The notes below the pieces were generated by a model. It was not told the origin of the DNA. It ran no database searches and saw only the letters and a program-made list of their open reading frames with translations. DNA of 63,257 nt from Schwartzia succinivorans DSM 10502 (GTDB lineage: Bacteria > Bacillota > Negativicutes > Selenomonadales > Selenomonadaceae): assembly GCF_900129225.1 (NCBI RefSeq), contig NZ_FQUG01000011.1, forward strand, positions 1 to 63,257, given 5' to 3'. A program made the translations under genes and the position numbers. Positions 15,691 through 24,065 of this stretch are shown here, one piece after another (the stretch's first letter is position 1; every line of letters begins with the position of its first letter).

Positions 15691-17187
15691 ATGGAAACTA
15701 CACAGGTTACGAAGTTTCGCCGCGAGGTACTGCGGCGTATCGCGCAGTACACATGGAATGATGAGCTTCCAGACCACGTTTACGACATAATATACCAGAC
15801 GGTGCGTGATGATACCCAGCGTGTGCGCTGCTGTGTCCACAAGGAGCGCGCCGTGCTTAAAAACCGCATACAGATGGCTCTTTGGCAGCCGCTTAAGCTG
15901 AACATAATCAATGCTGCGAATGCGGCGCTGGCAGGGGAGTTCGACAAGAGCCTGCCTGTCATGGACGTGCTTCCGGATGCCTGCGATTCATGCCCTATCG
16001 ACCGCTATTACGTAACGGATGTGTGCCGTCACTGCATTCAGCATAAGTGCATAGACAACTGTCCGAAGCACGCTATCAGCATACAGAACAACCGCGCCTT
16101 TATCGACCGCGATGTGTGCATAGAGTGCGGACGCTGTTCAAAATCCTGTCCCTACGGCGCAATCATTGAAATCAACCGTCCCTGCATACAGGCCTGTGCC
16201 CTGGGTGCCATGAGTGCCAGTGAGGGAGAGGATACGCGTACGGTAATCGACCACGAAAAATGTGTCAGCTGCGGAAACTGCCGGAGCGCCTGCCCCTTTG
16301 GCGCCCTTGAGGAGCGCAGCATGATTGTGCCCCTTCTTCTCGCTCTGAAGAAAAAGCAGCGCCCTGTGGTAGCCATGCTTGCTCCGTCCTTTGTGGGACA
16401 GCTTGGCATGAAGGTCACTCCTGCGGCAATTGTTGACGGTCTCCGCGCTCTCGGATTTACCGCGGTGGTGGAGGTGGCTGTAGGCGCGGATATTACAACG
16501 CTTCACGAAGCAGAGGAGTTTTTGGAGAAGGTTCCGAAGGACATTCCGTTCCTCACCAGTTCCTGCTGCCCTGCCTTTGTGGACCTTGTAAGAAAGCATT
16601 TCCCTGAGTACGGGGAAAACATCTCGGAGACAGTTTCGCCTATGATATCCTGCGCCCGCTGGGTAAAGGAAAAATATAAAAACGCAATGACCTGCTTCAT
16701 CGGGCCGTGCATTGCAAAGAAATCAGAGGCAATTCATTTTAAGGATGACGTTGATTTCGTCCTGACCTACGAGGAGCTGTCCTGTATCTTTGAGGGGACG
16801 GGTGTTGACCTGGCGGTGCCCACGGAGGAATACGAGACAACGGCGGCGGCAGGAGGCATCGGGTTCCCTCTTGAGCGCGGAGTGCAGTCATCCATGAAGA
16901 AGGTACTTCCTGAGGAGCGTGCTGAGTCAGCGAAAATGGAGTATGCGGCAGGTCTTGAAAAGTGCAGCGAAAAGCTGAGCGAAATCAAGGCAGGGAAGCT
17001 CTCATGCGAATATTTCGAGGGCATGGCCTGCGCCCAGGGCTGCGTTGACGGCCCGGGAGCTCTCGCGCAGCAGGGCCTTACCCGTGTTATGGTAACGAAG
17101 TTCGCGGGCGGCGCGCAGAAAAAGCGAAGCGACGAGGACATGGCGGCGGTAGAGGCAAAGGAAAAGCTCAACCTGAAAACAAAATAA
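15691..17187 (+). CDS. Monomeric [FeFe] hydrogenase, group-B-like
   Basis: About 498 residues. The N-terminal half carries ferredoxin-type clusters (CRHCIQHKCIDNC, CIECGRCSKSC, CVSCGNCRSAC). The H-cluster motifs are TSSCCPAF, GPCIAKKSE and EGMACAQGC, which differ from the TSCCPxW and MPCxxKxxE of group A and fit group B. The enzyme would reduce protons or oxidise H2 with ferredoxin in the cytoplasm. ATG 15691 is preferred to 15685 because GGAGG ends 7 nt before it. The maturases HydEFG are not in this window. A bidirectional terminator follows. Confidence 0.92.
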   Translation: METTQVTKFRREVLRRIAQYTWNDELPDHVYDIIYQTVRDDTQRVRCCVHKERAVLKNRIQMALWQPLKLNIINAANAALAGEFDKSLPVMDVLPDACDSCPIDRYYVTDVCRHCIQHKCIDNCPKHAISIQNNRAFIDRDVCIECGRCSKSCPYGAIIEINRPCIQACALGAMSASEGEDTRTVIDHEKCVSCGNCRSACPFGALEERSMIVPLLLALKKKQRPVVAMLAPSFVGQLGMKVTPAAIVDGLRALGFTAVVEVAVGADITTLHEAEEFLEKVPKDIPFLTSSCCPAFVDLVRKHFPEYGENISETVSPMISCARWVKEKYKNAMTCFIGPCIAKKSEAIHFKDDVDFVLTYEELSCIFEGTGVDLAVPTEEYETTAAAGGIGFPLERGVQSSMKKVLPEERAESAKMEYAAGLEKCSEKLSEIKAGKLSCEYFEGMACAQGCVDGPGALAQQGLTRVMVTKFAGGAQKKRSDEDMAAVEAKEKLNLKTK

Positions 17188-17198
17188 AACAGCCAATA

Positions 17199-17240
17199 AA
17201 AAAGCAGCTGATGGAGGAAATTCTCCACAGCTGCATTTTT
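17199..17240. terminator. Bidirectional terminator
   Basis: The stem GCAGCTG...TGGAG / CTCCA.CAGCTGC is bordered by an A-run on the left and a T-run on the right, between convergent genes. Confidence 0.85.
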
Positions 17241-17743
17241 TATGCTTTTTTCAATACTTTTTCAATCTCTGCAATGTACATTGTGTGGTAGTCCTTGGCG
17301 GCGTACCATTTTTCGAGGTATTCCTTGTCCAGGAAGCTTTCGGGGGTCTGCTCCTGCTTATAGAGCTTACGGCATACGAGAACCAGCTCCGCTTCTTCGA
17401 AATACGGCGAGCCGTCTTCGTGGGCAAGGGTGAGTCCGGATTTTGCTATTTTGTCCTCGTCACGCCCCGATACGCTTCCGAGATAGCCGAGAGTCTTTTT
17501 GTGCTCTGCCCCCAGAACAGAGAGTGTGAAGTGGTCGGAGGCTTCGAGAAATTCCTTTGTGTAGCGCTGGGGGCGGATATATATTGTAGCAACTGTTTTG
17601 CCCCAGAGGATGCCGACGCCGCCCCAGGAGGCGGTCATTGTGTTTGCCTTGCCGTCCTTTTCGGCTGTGACAAGCATCCAGTCGTCACCTATGAGGGTGA
17701 AGGGGTTTCTTGTTATTTCCTTAGGTTCGATTGTCTTGAACAT
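17240..17743 (-). CDS. Flavin reductase-like (flavoredoxin-type) protein
   Basis: 167 residues from MFKTIEPKEI; the start is fixed by AGGAGG 9 nt upstream rather than by the longer open frame to 17878. It has the FMN-binding split barrel typical of flavin reductase-like domains: TMTASWGGVGILWGK near residue 35 and YIRPQRYT near 57. It probably binds FMN and transfers electrons. It is convergent with the hydrogenase gene and downstream of the VanW gene by 139 nt. Confidence 0.85.
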   Translation of the reverse strand: MFKTIEPKEITRNPFTLIGDDWMLVTAEKDGKANTMTASWGGVGILWGKTVATIYIRPQRYTKEFLEASDHFTLSVLGAEHKKTLGYLGSVSGRDEDKIAKSGLTLAHEDGSPYFEEAELVLVCRKLYKQEQTPESFLDKEYLEKWYAAKDYHTMYIAEIEKVLKKA

Positions 17744-17882
17744 GTCGTTATTCCTCCTTGCATCACTGCCGTGGCTTTTTCCGTCATGCGGTGTCAGCTG
17801 CCGCTCGACGTAGTGGATACTACGCCTTCGCGGCATCTTCCTTGCCTGGCGAAAAAATTCCTCGGCAGGTTTAATCATCTAG

Positions 17883-19139
17883 TTAATGGGCGTTATTTTC
17901 CTGCGGAATATCGTAGGTATCCGTGTGGAGATATTCGCTGTCTATGACCGCGCCGTTTTCGTAGGTTACGCGGTAGACGTCAACAGTGGGGTTCGGTCCC
18001 GTGATTTCGGTAGTAAGGCCGTAGCTCCGCGCGTCCTGAGAGGAGCCGAGGACCGTGACGGTAAGAGTTCCGCCTGAGGCACCTGCCAGAAGGTATACGC
18101 TGTGGGGAAGGTCGTTTCTGAAGCAGAAATCAATCTGCCCGTCTGCAACTGTGGCATCAAGCCCTGCTGGAACGTAATCCGAAGGGTAGAAGTGTGAGGT
18201 GCGCATGGTTGGGGTAAGCCCTGCCAGAAGCACCGCATTATACAGGGTTGAGCTTACCTGACACACGCCGCCTCCGATATCCTGCTCTACCTTGCCGTCG
18301 ATTATTACAGGAGCATCAAGATAGCCTGCGCTGACTACGCGTCCTCCGACAGTGCCGTTGAATGAAAACTCCTCACCGGGCTGAATAATGACCTGATTCA
18401 GCTTGGATGCGGCAATCGCGATATTTTCTCCGCGGTTGCTGGAGGGATTGTAGAAGGTGGAGTACTCGGACAGCACCGCATCAATGGAGGCAAAGGCCTC
18501 CGCAGGAACCTTCGGCGGAATCGTTTCAATAGGAAGCTGGAAGGTATGAGGTACGCAAAGCTCTGTCAGCTTCGGCGCGAGCTCCTCGTCAAGAGCCTCC
18601 GTATCAACGTGAAGTCCGGCGGCGGGCGGGCGGTGATGTATGCCTGTAGGCTCAAGCCAGACGCAGCCCTCTATAGGCTGTCGTTCTATGGAAGCTGTGA
18701 TTTTTTTCAGTTCGTGCTGAAGCTTTTCTTCATCCCAGATTCCCTTCAGGGTAATCGTTCTTCCGCGTATGGCACAGTCAAGGGCATCTGTAATCTGCTC
18801 AAGGCGGCTGCCGATGCGTCCTGCGCTGTAAGCCTTTTCAAGAGCGGCATCCGTGTCCGCGTTCAGGGCAATCGCTGCTCTTTTGATGGGATAGAGCTTT
18901 GCTCCGTCCGTCAGAACAACAGGGACATCGGGAATCACAGCCTCGGCTTTTTTCTCGAACATGTGCTGTGCTTCCGACTTAGTGAGCCCCGTAAGAGGCT
19001 GGTCGTCAAAGCGGAGACCGAAGGCAATGCGGTCCTGTGACACGAAGCCGAAGATAAGACTGAAAAATGATATTGAAAGGAGCAGTGCGACCAAAAGGCA
19101 CAATGCCGTAAATATTATGATTAAATTACGTGGCTTCAT
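17883..19139 (-). CDS. VanW-family exported/membrane protein
   Basis: About 418 residues from MKPRNLIIIF (the frame continues to 19166 without a better start). One N-terminal membrane anchor is followed by a peptidoglycan-binding-4-like region (residues ~50-215). The VanW domain then shows YSTFYNPSSNRGENI, LNQVIIQPGEEFSFN and GGGVCQVSSTLYNA. The domain occurs in vancomycin-resistance loci but most members are housekeeping wall proteins of unknown biochemistry. No other van gene is near, so resistance should not be inferred. AAAGGAG is present but 17 nt from the ATG. Confidence 0.88.
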   Translation of the reverse strand: MKPRNLIIIFTALCLLVALLLSISFFSLIFGFVSQDRIAFGLRFDDQPLTGLTKSEAQHMFEKKAEAVIPDVPVVLTDGAKLYPIKRAAIALNADTDAALEKAYSAGRIGSRLEQITDALDCAIRGRTITLKGIWDEEKLQHELKKITASIERQPIEGCVWLEPTGIHHRPPAAGLHVDTEALDEELAPKLTELCVPHTFQLPIETIPPKVPAEAFASIDAVLSEYSTFYNPSSNRGENIAIAASKLNQVIIQPGEEFSFNGTVGGRVVSAGYLDAPVIIDGKVEQDIGGGVCQVSSTLYNAVLLAGLTPTMRTSHFYPSDYVPAGLDATVADGQIDFCFRNDLPHSVYLLAGASGGTLTVTVLGSSQDARSYGLTTEITGPNPTVDVYRVTYENGAVIDSEYLHTDTYDIPQENNAH

Positions 19140-19203
19140 ATTGGCTGAAACGCGGTCTCCTTTCAAAGTTTTATTTTTAATGCCTTACACATGCCTGACT
19201 TAC

Positions 19204-19236
19204 GAAAAAAATACCGTGCAGCTTTTGGCTGCACGG
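19204..19236 (-). terminator. Terminator of the PRC-barrel/TPR gene pair
   Basis: A 9-bp perfect stem CCGTGCAGC / GCTGCACGG with a TTTTG loop is followed on the - strand by a T-run. Confidence 0.85.
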
Positions 19237-19248
19237 CGTTTGGCTTTT

Positions 19249-20136
19249 TTACTGGATGTTCATGGAAAGCTCAATGAACTTGTTTGCAAGCTTTGCTTTC
19301 TGGAGAACTTCCTCGGTGATGTCTGCGCCGGCCTTGACAATGACAACACCGTTGTCGGTTACAATGTCACGTGCTGCTTTTTTCCCGAGAAGGAAACGGC
19401 GGTGACGTTCTTCGGAAGCCTTGTCGGCAGCAGCTTCTTTTGTAGGAGCTGCCGGTTTTGCAGGTTCCTGCTTAGGAGCTTCTTCCTTTTTCGGCTCAGG
19501 TTTTTCTTCCTGCTTAGGCTCTTCTTTCTTGGGCTCAGCTGCAGGCTCTTCCTTTTTCTCTTCCGGAGCCGGAGCCGGAGCCGGTGCCGGTGTCGGTGCA
19601 GGTGCTGCAGGAGCAGGTGCCGGAGCTGCCTGTGCAGGTGCTGCTACAGGCTCAGTTTTTTTTTCCTCTTCGTCAGGAGGGTCGATGACCGTTACCTGCT
19701 TACCAAAGATGGAAATCTGATCGGAGCTGATTTCAGATGTGGAGCCGTCGGAAGCAGTGACTTCGCACTTTTCAACCTTGCCGCCTTCTCCGATGAAGAT
19801 TTCAGTGACCTTACCCTGGATAGTACCGGACTTTGTAATAGCCTTCGTGCCGATAACGCGGATGTTGGCATCGAGCATCGGCTCGTAGTCGCTGGCATCC
19901 TCAAGAGTCAGGATGTTTTCGCTGGACGTGATTGTTACGGCATCATGACCGATAGCGATGACGGAAGAATACGGGAGCAGTTTTACGCCGCGGTACCAGT
20001 CCTCATCCTCGATTGTGATAGCTGCGACAGCACCGTTCTTGGCATCGATAAGGAGCGTTTTGCTCGTGCCGAGCTCGCGGCCCTCTGAAATACTGATGAT
20101 TGGCAAATTCAGGATTTCTACGCTTTTCTTGGTCAT
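19249..20136 (-). CDS. PRC-barrel protein with Pro/Ala/Glu/Lys linker
   Basis: 295 residues. Residues ~5-70 (VEILNLPIISISEGRELG..., a PRC-barrel signature) and ~90-130 (RVIGTKAITKSGTIQGKVTE) look like two PRC-barrel modules. Residues ~155-230 are a low-complexity P/A/E/K linker. The C-terminus (ARDIVTDNGVVIVKAGADIT) resembles a small barrel-sandwich piece. There is no signal peptide. The start codon overlaps the stop of the upstream acidic TPR gene by 4 nt (ATGA), so they are co-translated. Function unknown; a scaffold tying cytoplasmic partners to the membrane protein is possible. Confidence 0.82.
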   Translation of the reverse strand: MTKKSVEILNLPIISISEGRELGTSKTLLIDAKNGAVAAITIEDEDWYRGVKLLPYSSVIAIGHDAVTITSSENILTLEDASDYEPMLDANIRVIGTKAITKSGTIQGKVTEIFIGEGGKVEKCEVTASDGSTSEISSDQISIFGKQVTVIDPPDEEEKKTEPVAAPAQAAPAPAPAAPAPTPAPAPAPAPEEKKEEPAAEPKKEEPKQEEKPEPKKEEAPKQEPAKPAAPTKEAAADKASEERHRRFLLGKKAARDIVTDNGVVIVKAGADITEEVLQKAKLANKFIELSMNIQ

Positions 20137-21941
20137 TGGTAATTCCTCCTGTGTGTTTCATCCGCCTGTGATTTTTTGAATTCTGTTTCGATTTCCTCAA
20201 TATATTCCGGCGGAATTTTACGGAATGGTGTATTTGGCACATCGTGCCGGGTTAATATATGCGAAACGGTATGCAGGTAGATAATGTTCTTTTTGAACTC
20301 TGCCTGTATATCGGTTTGGCCTTGCAGCATTGGGAGCGAGAGCGCCTTTTCGTAAACCTCGGAGGACTCATCATAGAGTCCAATGTCCTTGTAAAGGTTA
20401 CCCAGCTCGATGACAACGAATGGCGCGTAAGGATCGTCGCCATAGGAGTCGATTGCTTTCTTGTATGCAACGGCTGCCGCCTTGTGCATACCGGCTGTCT
20501 TCTGCTCCTGTGCATAGTCGAGATAATCGTCGAGAGTACGGAGCGTTTCCGGAACAGCTTCTTCCTCGGAGGACTCTTCTTCCTGCTCCGGGGATTCCTC
20601 CTCGGCTTCAGGTTCTCCAGTATCCTCGCGGCCTTCAGCTTCGGACTCAGCTTCAGCAGCTTCTTCCTCAGGTTCGGATTCAGACTCTTCAACCTCAGGT
20701 TCAGCGGCTTCTTCTGTATCTTCTTCAGACTCGGTTTCAGCCTCGGAAGCTTCCTCTTCAGGTTCAGCCTCTTCAGGTTCAGCCTCTTCAGTCTCAGTTT
20801 CTTCCTCAGGTTCGGCTTCGGACTCTTCGGGTTCAGTCTCGGCTTCAGTATCAGCTTCAGCTTCAGACTCTTCAACCTCAGCTTCAGATTCTTCCTCAGG
20901 TTTGGATTCGGTTTCTTCAGCTTCCTCTTTAGTTTCGATTTCAGCCTCAGATTCAGCTTCTTCAGTTTCTTCCTCAGGCTCAGAAGGCTCTTCTGCAGTC
21001 TCGGATTCAGCTTCCGCTTCTTCCTCAGGTTCAGAAGGTTCTTCTTCCTCGGATTCAACTTCGGGTTCAGCCTCAGCAGTTTCTTCCTCGGTTTCAGTCC
21101 CGGCTTCAGGCTCTGCAGCAGCTTCCTCGTATGGAGTTTCTTCCTGCTCCTCGGGTTCGGCTTCGACAGGTGTTTCCTCTGTCGCTGCCTCCTCGACAGC
21201 CTCCTGCTCCGGAGCTTCCTCTACAGGCTCGACGGCAGCTTCCGTCTCCTCCGCAGTTTCAGGCTCTGCAACGGATTCTTCGGCAGCAGTCTCAGCCTCG
21301 GATTCAGCTTCTTCCTCAGGCTCGACAGCGGTCTCTGCCTCAGCCTCGGTTTCAGCTTCTGCAGCAGATTCTTCGACAGCGGTCTCTGCCTCAGGCTCGG
21401 TTTCAGCTTCTGCAACGGATTCTTCGGCAGCAGATTCAGCCTCGGTTTCAGCCTCTGCAGCAGATTCCTCGGCAGAAGTCTCCACTTCCTCAGACGCAGA
21501 TTCTTCCACGGACTCCGCCTGTGAAGGGGGCACCGCTGCTTCCAAAACCTCGTCCTCCGATTCCTCGGCGGCCAGTGTCCGTCTGATCCGGTATTCGTTA
21601 AAGCCTGTTACGGCGGCTGCCGCAGCCAGAACAAATCCCGCGATGACAAGAACATAATTAAGTGTCATGTGAATGGAAACAAATATCGAGGCAAAGTTCA
21701 CGCACAGCGCAAACACGGCACACATAACAAGTGCCCAGCGGTCAACCTTCAGACCGAGATATTGGGTGGCTTTATAAAGTAATACGGTGCTGACGGCCAT
21801 GATTACAGTAGCCAGCAGAAAAAAGACCAACAGTCTCACCACTCTTCTTCTGCCACGCTGCCCATTAAAAAATACGGGAGCAGGCGAAGGTCCGCCATAC
21901 GCAAAAAAATTATGGCAGAAAACCTCTCTATAGTATATCAT
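20133..21941 (-). CDS. Membrane protein with long acidic Glu/Ala/Ser repeat tract and TPRs
   Basis: Up to 602 residues. Three hydrophobic helices lie at about 36-60, 68-92 and 94-114. About 370 residues of low complexity follow, dominated by Glu, Ala, Ser, Thr and Pro (ESAAEAETEAE-like words). A compact C-terminus has at least two TPR-like repeats (YLDYAQEQKTAGMHKAAAVAYKKAI, IELGNLYKDIGLYDESSEVY, in part). The ATG at 21941 lacks a good ribosome site; a GTG near 21842, preceded by AGAAGAAGAG, is a plausible alternative. It is coupled to the PRC-barrel gene. The acidic tract probably forms an extended disordered arm. Confidence 0.8.
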   Translation of the reverse strand: MIYYREVFCHNFFAYGGPSPAPVFFNGQRGRRRVVRLLVFFLLATVIMAVSTVLLYKATQYLGLKVDRWALVMCAVFALCVNFASIFVSIHMTLNYVLVIAGFVLAAAAAVTGFNEYRIRRTLAAEESEDEVLEAAVPPSQAESVEESASEEVETSAEESAAEAETEAESAAEESVAEAETEPEAETAVEESAAEAETEAEAETAVEPEEEAESEAETAAEESVAEPETAEETEAAVEPVEEAPEQEAVEEAATEETPVEAEPEEQEETPYEEAAAEPEAGTETEEETAEAEPEVESEEEEPSEPEEEAEAESETAEEPSEPEEETEEAESEAEIETKEEAEETESKPEEESEAEVEESEAEADTEAETEPEESEAEPEEETETEEAEPEEAEPEEEASEAETESEEDTEEAAEPEVEESESEPEEEAAEAESEAEGREDTGEPEAEEESPEQEEESSEEEAVPETLRTLDDYLDYAQEQKTAGMHKAAAVAYKKAIDSYGDDPYAPFVVIELGNLYKDIGLYDESSEVYEKALSLPMLQGQTDIQAEFKKNIIYLHTVSHILTRHDVPNTPFRKIPPEYIEEIETEFKKSQADETHRRNYQ

Positions 21942-22088
21942 CTTTATAGAAAGAATAAAACGTGTTTCGCTGGTGAATTTTCTTTTGAGAATGAAATTTT
22001 CATAATTAACAGAAGCTTTGAAGAAGAATATGTATATGTCTGGATTACAGGGTAATGTATGCCCCGAAGGTCAAAGGAGGAATATATA

Positions 22089-22349
22089 ATGAAGGAAGAA
22101 GTATTCAAGGTTGCGTTGGAAACAGGTCTGCATGCACGTCCTGCGGGGATTCTCGTGAAGGCAGCAGGTGCATTCAAGTCGCGTATTGAGCTTTCGGCTC
22201 ACGGCAGAACTGCTCCAGCAAAAAGTATAGTGGGAATCATGGGACTCGGTGCTGAAAAAGGCGACGAGGTAACGGTAAAGGCAGAGGGCCCTGACGAGGA
22301 ACAGGCAGTTAAAGCAATGGGCGCGTACCTGACAGGAGAAAAACAGTAA
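22089..22349 (+). CDS. ptsH: HPr-like phosphocarrier protein
   Basis: 86 residues from the ATG preceded by AAAGGAGG. His15 sits in TGLHARPA, the site phosphorylated by enzyme I, and Ser46 sits in AKSIVG at exactly the HPr kinase position. In Firmicutes HPr passes phosphate to sugar permeases and, when Ser-phosphorylated, signals carbon status. No enzyme I or EII gene is nearby, so the gene stands alone. It could serve regulation rather than sugar transport. Confidence 0.93.
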   Translation: MKEEVFKVALETGLHARPAGILVKAAGAFKSRIELSAHGRTAPAKSIVGIMGLGAEKGDEVTVKAEGPDEEQAVKAMGAYLTGEKQ

Positions 22350-22355
22350 AAAATA

Positions 22356-22395
22356 AATCCCTTCGATGCACATCTGTGTCGAAGGGATTGTTTTT
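22356..22395. terminator. Bidirectional terminator between HPr and DUF805 genes
   Basis: An 11-bp perfect stem AATCCCTTCGA / TCGAAGGGATT with a 12-nt loop, T-run on the + side and A-run on the other. Confidence 0.9.
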
Positions 22396-23044
22396 AATGC
22401 AATGGACTCGGGCCGTACTTGTTATCGCCGTGAGTACCGGGAGCGAAAAGAAGATAGAGATTGAGTACGCAGGAAATAATAACGATACTGTAGTACACAT
22501 AATCCAGCGTTTCAAAGTGGATATACGCTATGTTTTCTATAGGCGGCTCCCATGGATAAAAAATAACAGGCATGAGATACATGGCCGCGTCAAGACGCAT
22601 GATATTGTCTGCTATGGTGCCGTCGCGGCCCATATCCTGGAGACGGCGCGTGTTCAGCATCAGAGATACGGGAAGTGTGCAGCCTGCCGCGATTGCAAGA
22701 ATGGCCTGCTCAAATCTGGAATTGCCGTCAACGAATGAAGCAACGATAAGAAAAATTATCATGCCGAGAATTCCGACGACGATGGAACGTTTGAAGTAAC
22801 GCAGACGGTTCAGGCGTCCTTCTGACTTCAGGAAATTCTCTGCGAAGCCGACATCTGGAACACGGCGCGGCTTCTGCGGCGGCTGATTCTGTAATACGGC
22901 AGATATGGTCGTCTGCGGCGGCGGGACTGTCGGTATTCCTGCCTCTGCTGCCTCATGGGGCAGCTCCTTGCCGCATTCTCCGCAGAAATGCGCGCCTGCA
23001 GGAACCTCTTTTCCGCAGTACGGGCAAAATTTTACGTCACTCAT
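22394..23044 (-). CDS. Zinc-ribbon plus DUF805 membrane protein
   Basis: 216 residues from MSDVKFCPYC; AAGGAGG lies just upstream, so the longer frame to 23116 is not used. The N-terminus is a zinc ribbon with two CxxC pairs (CPYCGK, CGECGK). A Pro-rich linker follows, then a DUF805 domain with four hydrophobic helices and the motif LNTRRLQDMGRDG. Function unknown; members are small inner-membrane proteins. Confidence 0.88.
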   Translation of the reverse strand: MSDVKFCPYCGKEVPAGAHFCGECGKELPHEAAEAGIPTVPPPQTTISAVLQNQPPQKPRRVPDVGFAENFLKSEGRLNRLRYFKRSIVVGILGMIIFLIVASFVDGNSRFEQAILAIAAGCTLPVSLMLNTRRLQDMGRDGTIADNIMRLDAAMYLMPVIFYPWEPPIENIAYIHFETLDYVYYSIVIISCVLNLYLLFAPGTHGDNKYGPSPLH

Positions 23045-23216
23045 TTTATGTCCTCCTTGAAAGGAAAATCCTTTAATATAGAATAAAATTATATATTGGA
23101 GGAAACGAAAAATCAAATCGGATACAGTGCCATCTTTTCAGATAATTTTTATTTTTCAGAGGTATATTTTCAAAGGTCTTAATAATCCAATAAATTTTAT
23201 TTGGGGAGGAACACAA

Positions 23217-23837
23217 ATGGAAAAGAAAAAACTCTTTGCGGCTGTGCTGGCTATGCTGGTACTCTGCCTCACACTGGCAGGCTGCGGAGGAAAGAAGGAA
23301 GACCCGGAAACGAGCATTAAGGTTTACACCAAAGCGCTGCTTCATGAGGACGACGAAGCACTGAAGAAGGTCGGAATGAAGAAAGAGGATGTTCATAAGG
23401 AACTCCGTGACGGCTTTGCAGACGGATTCCTCAGCACCAGCGGCGGATATTATACCCGTGAGCAGGCAAACCGCATCGCTGAATCGTACATCAAAAAGCT
23501 GAAAAAGGTTGACATCGGAACATATGGTGCAAAGGTAGATGGTGACACTGCAACAGTTGAGCTTTCTGTCAGCCAGATTGATATGACCCCGTTGAATGAC
23601 GCGTCGCTTATCCGCCGCCTGCAGAGGGAGCTTGTCAAGCATAAGGAAATCAAAACCCGTGAGCAGAAGCTGGATTTTGCAACGGATTTCCTCGCGAAGA
23701 CTGTTGAAGAGCTGAACGTAACCGGTGCCAAGAGCATCGTTGTTGAGTGCAAATACGACGGCAAGGTCAGAATGTGGGTGCCGAAGGATCCTGAAAAGTT
23801 TAAGGCAGACCTCGATGAAGCTCTCGTAAAAGGCTGA
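23217..23837 (+). CDS. Putative lipoprotein (DUF5105-like)
   Basis: 206 residues from the ATG preceded by GGGGAGGA. A lipoprotein signal (hydrophobic core then LTLAGC) puts the acylated Cys at about residue 22. The mature part is a mixed alpha/beta domain beginning ETSIKVYTKALLHEDDEALKKVG, similar to DUF5105-type lipoproteins where a helical region precedes a strand-rich end. The family assignment is tentative. A terminator at 23852 follows. Confidence 0.75.
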   Translation: MEKKKLFAAVLAMLVLCLTLAGCGGKKEDPETSIKVYTKALLHEDDEALKKVGMKKEDVHKELRDGFADGFLSTSGGYYTREQANRIAESYIKKLKKVDIGTYGAKVDGDTATVELSVSQIDMTPLNDASLIRRLQRELVKHKEIKTREQKLDFATDFLAKTVEELNVTGAKSIVVECKYDGKVRMWVPKDPEKFKADLDEALVKG

Positions 23838-23851
23838 TACATTTATTGAAG

Positions 23852-23898
23852 AAAAGTCCTGTATCACGGAAATATTCCGCGGTACAGGGCTTATTTTC
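23852..23898 (+). terminator. Terminator after the lipoprotein gene
   Basis: The stem AAGTCCTGTA / TACAGGGCTT has an inner CGGA / TCCG stem and a TTATTTTCTTT tail. Confidence 0.75.
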
Positions 23899-23973
23899 TT
23901 TGACAAGGAATACACTTTTGGATAGAATTTAGAATATTGATTGTAAATGTGTAAAAAATAATTACTAAACCTA

Positions 23974-24001
23974 TTGACATAGTAGGAATATCTGCTATAC
24001 T
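23974..24001 (+). promoter_or_regulatory. metY promoter with a possible CymR-type operator
   Basis: TTGACA (23974-23979), a 16-nt spacer and TATACT (23996-24001). The spacer contains ATAGTAGGAATAT, and CCTATT...AGTAGG forms a partial dyad over the -35. TAGGAAT is the half-site recalled for CymR operators of sulfur genes, and a CymR-like regulator is encoded at 13799-14245. Operator identity is an inference. Confidence 0.6.
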
Positions 24002-24065
24002 TTAAACATATTAAGTTTGTATGTTTTATTAAAAAGATAATCCGAAAACGAGAGGGGTAATCATC

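Noticed and set aside
17883-19139. Vancomycin resistance gene vanW
   Set aside because: The VanW domain is widespread in wall proteins and no vanHAX, vanS or vanR genes are adjacent.
20259-21524. Long + strand open frames (421, 251 and 170 codons) rich in Phe, Ser or Gln
   Set aside because: They are mirror images of the acidic Glu/Ala/Ser tract on the - strand: low complexity, no ribosome sites, no family. Shadows only.
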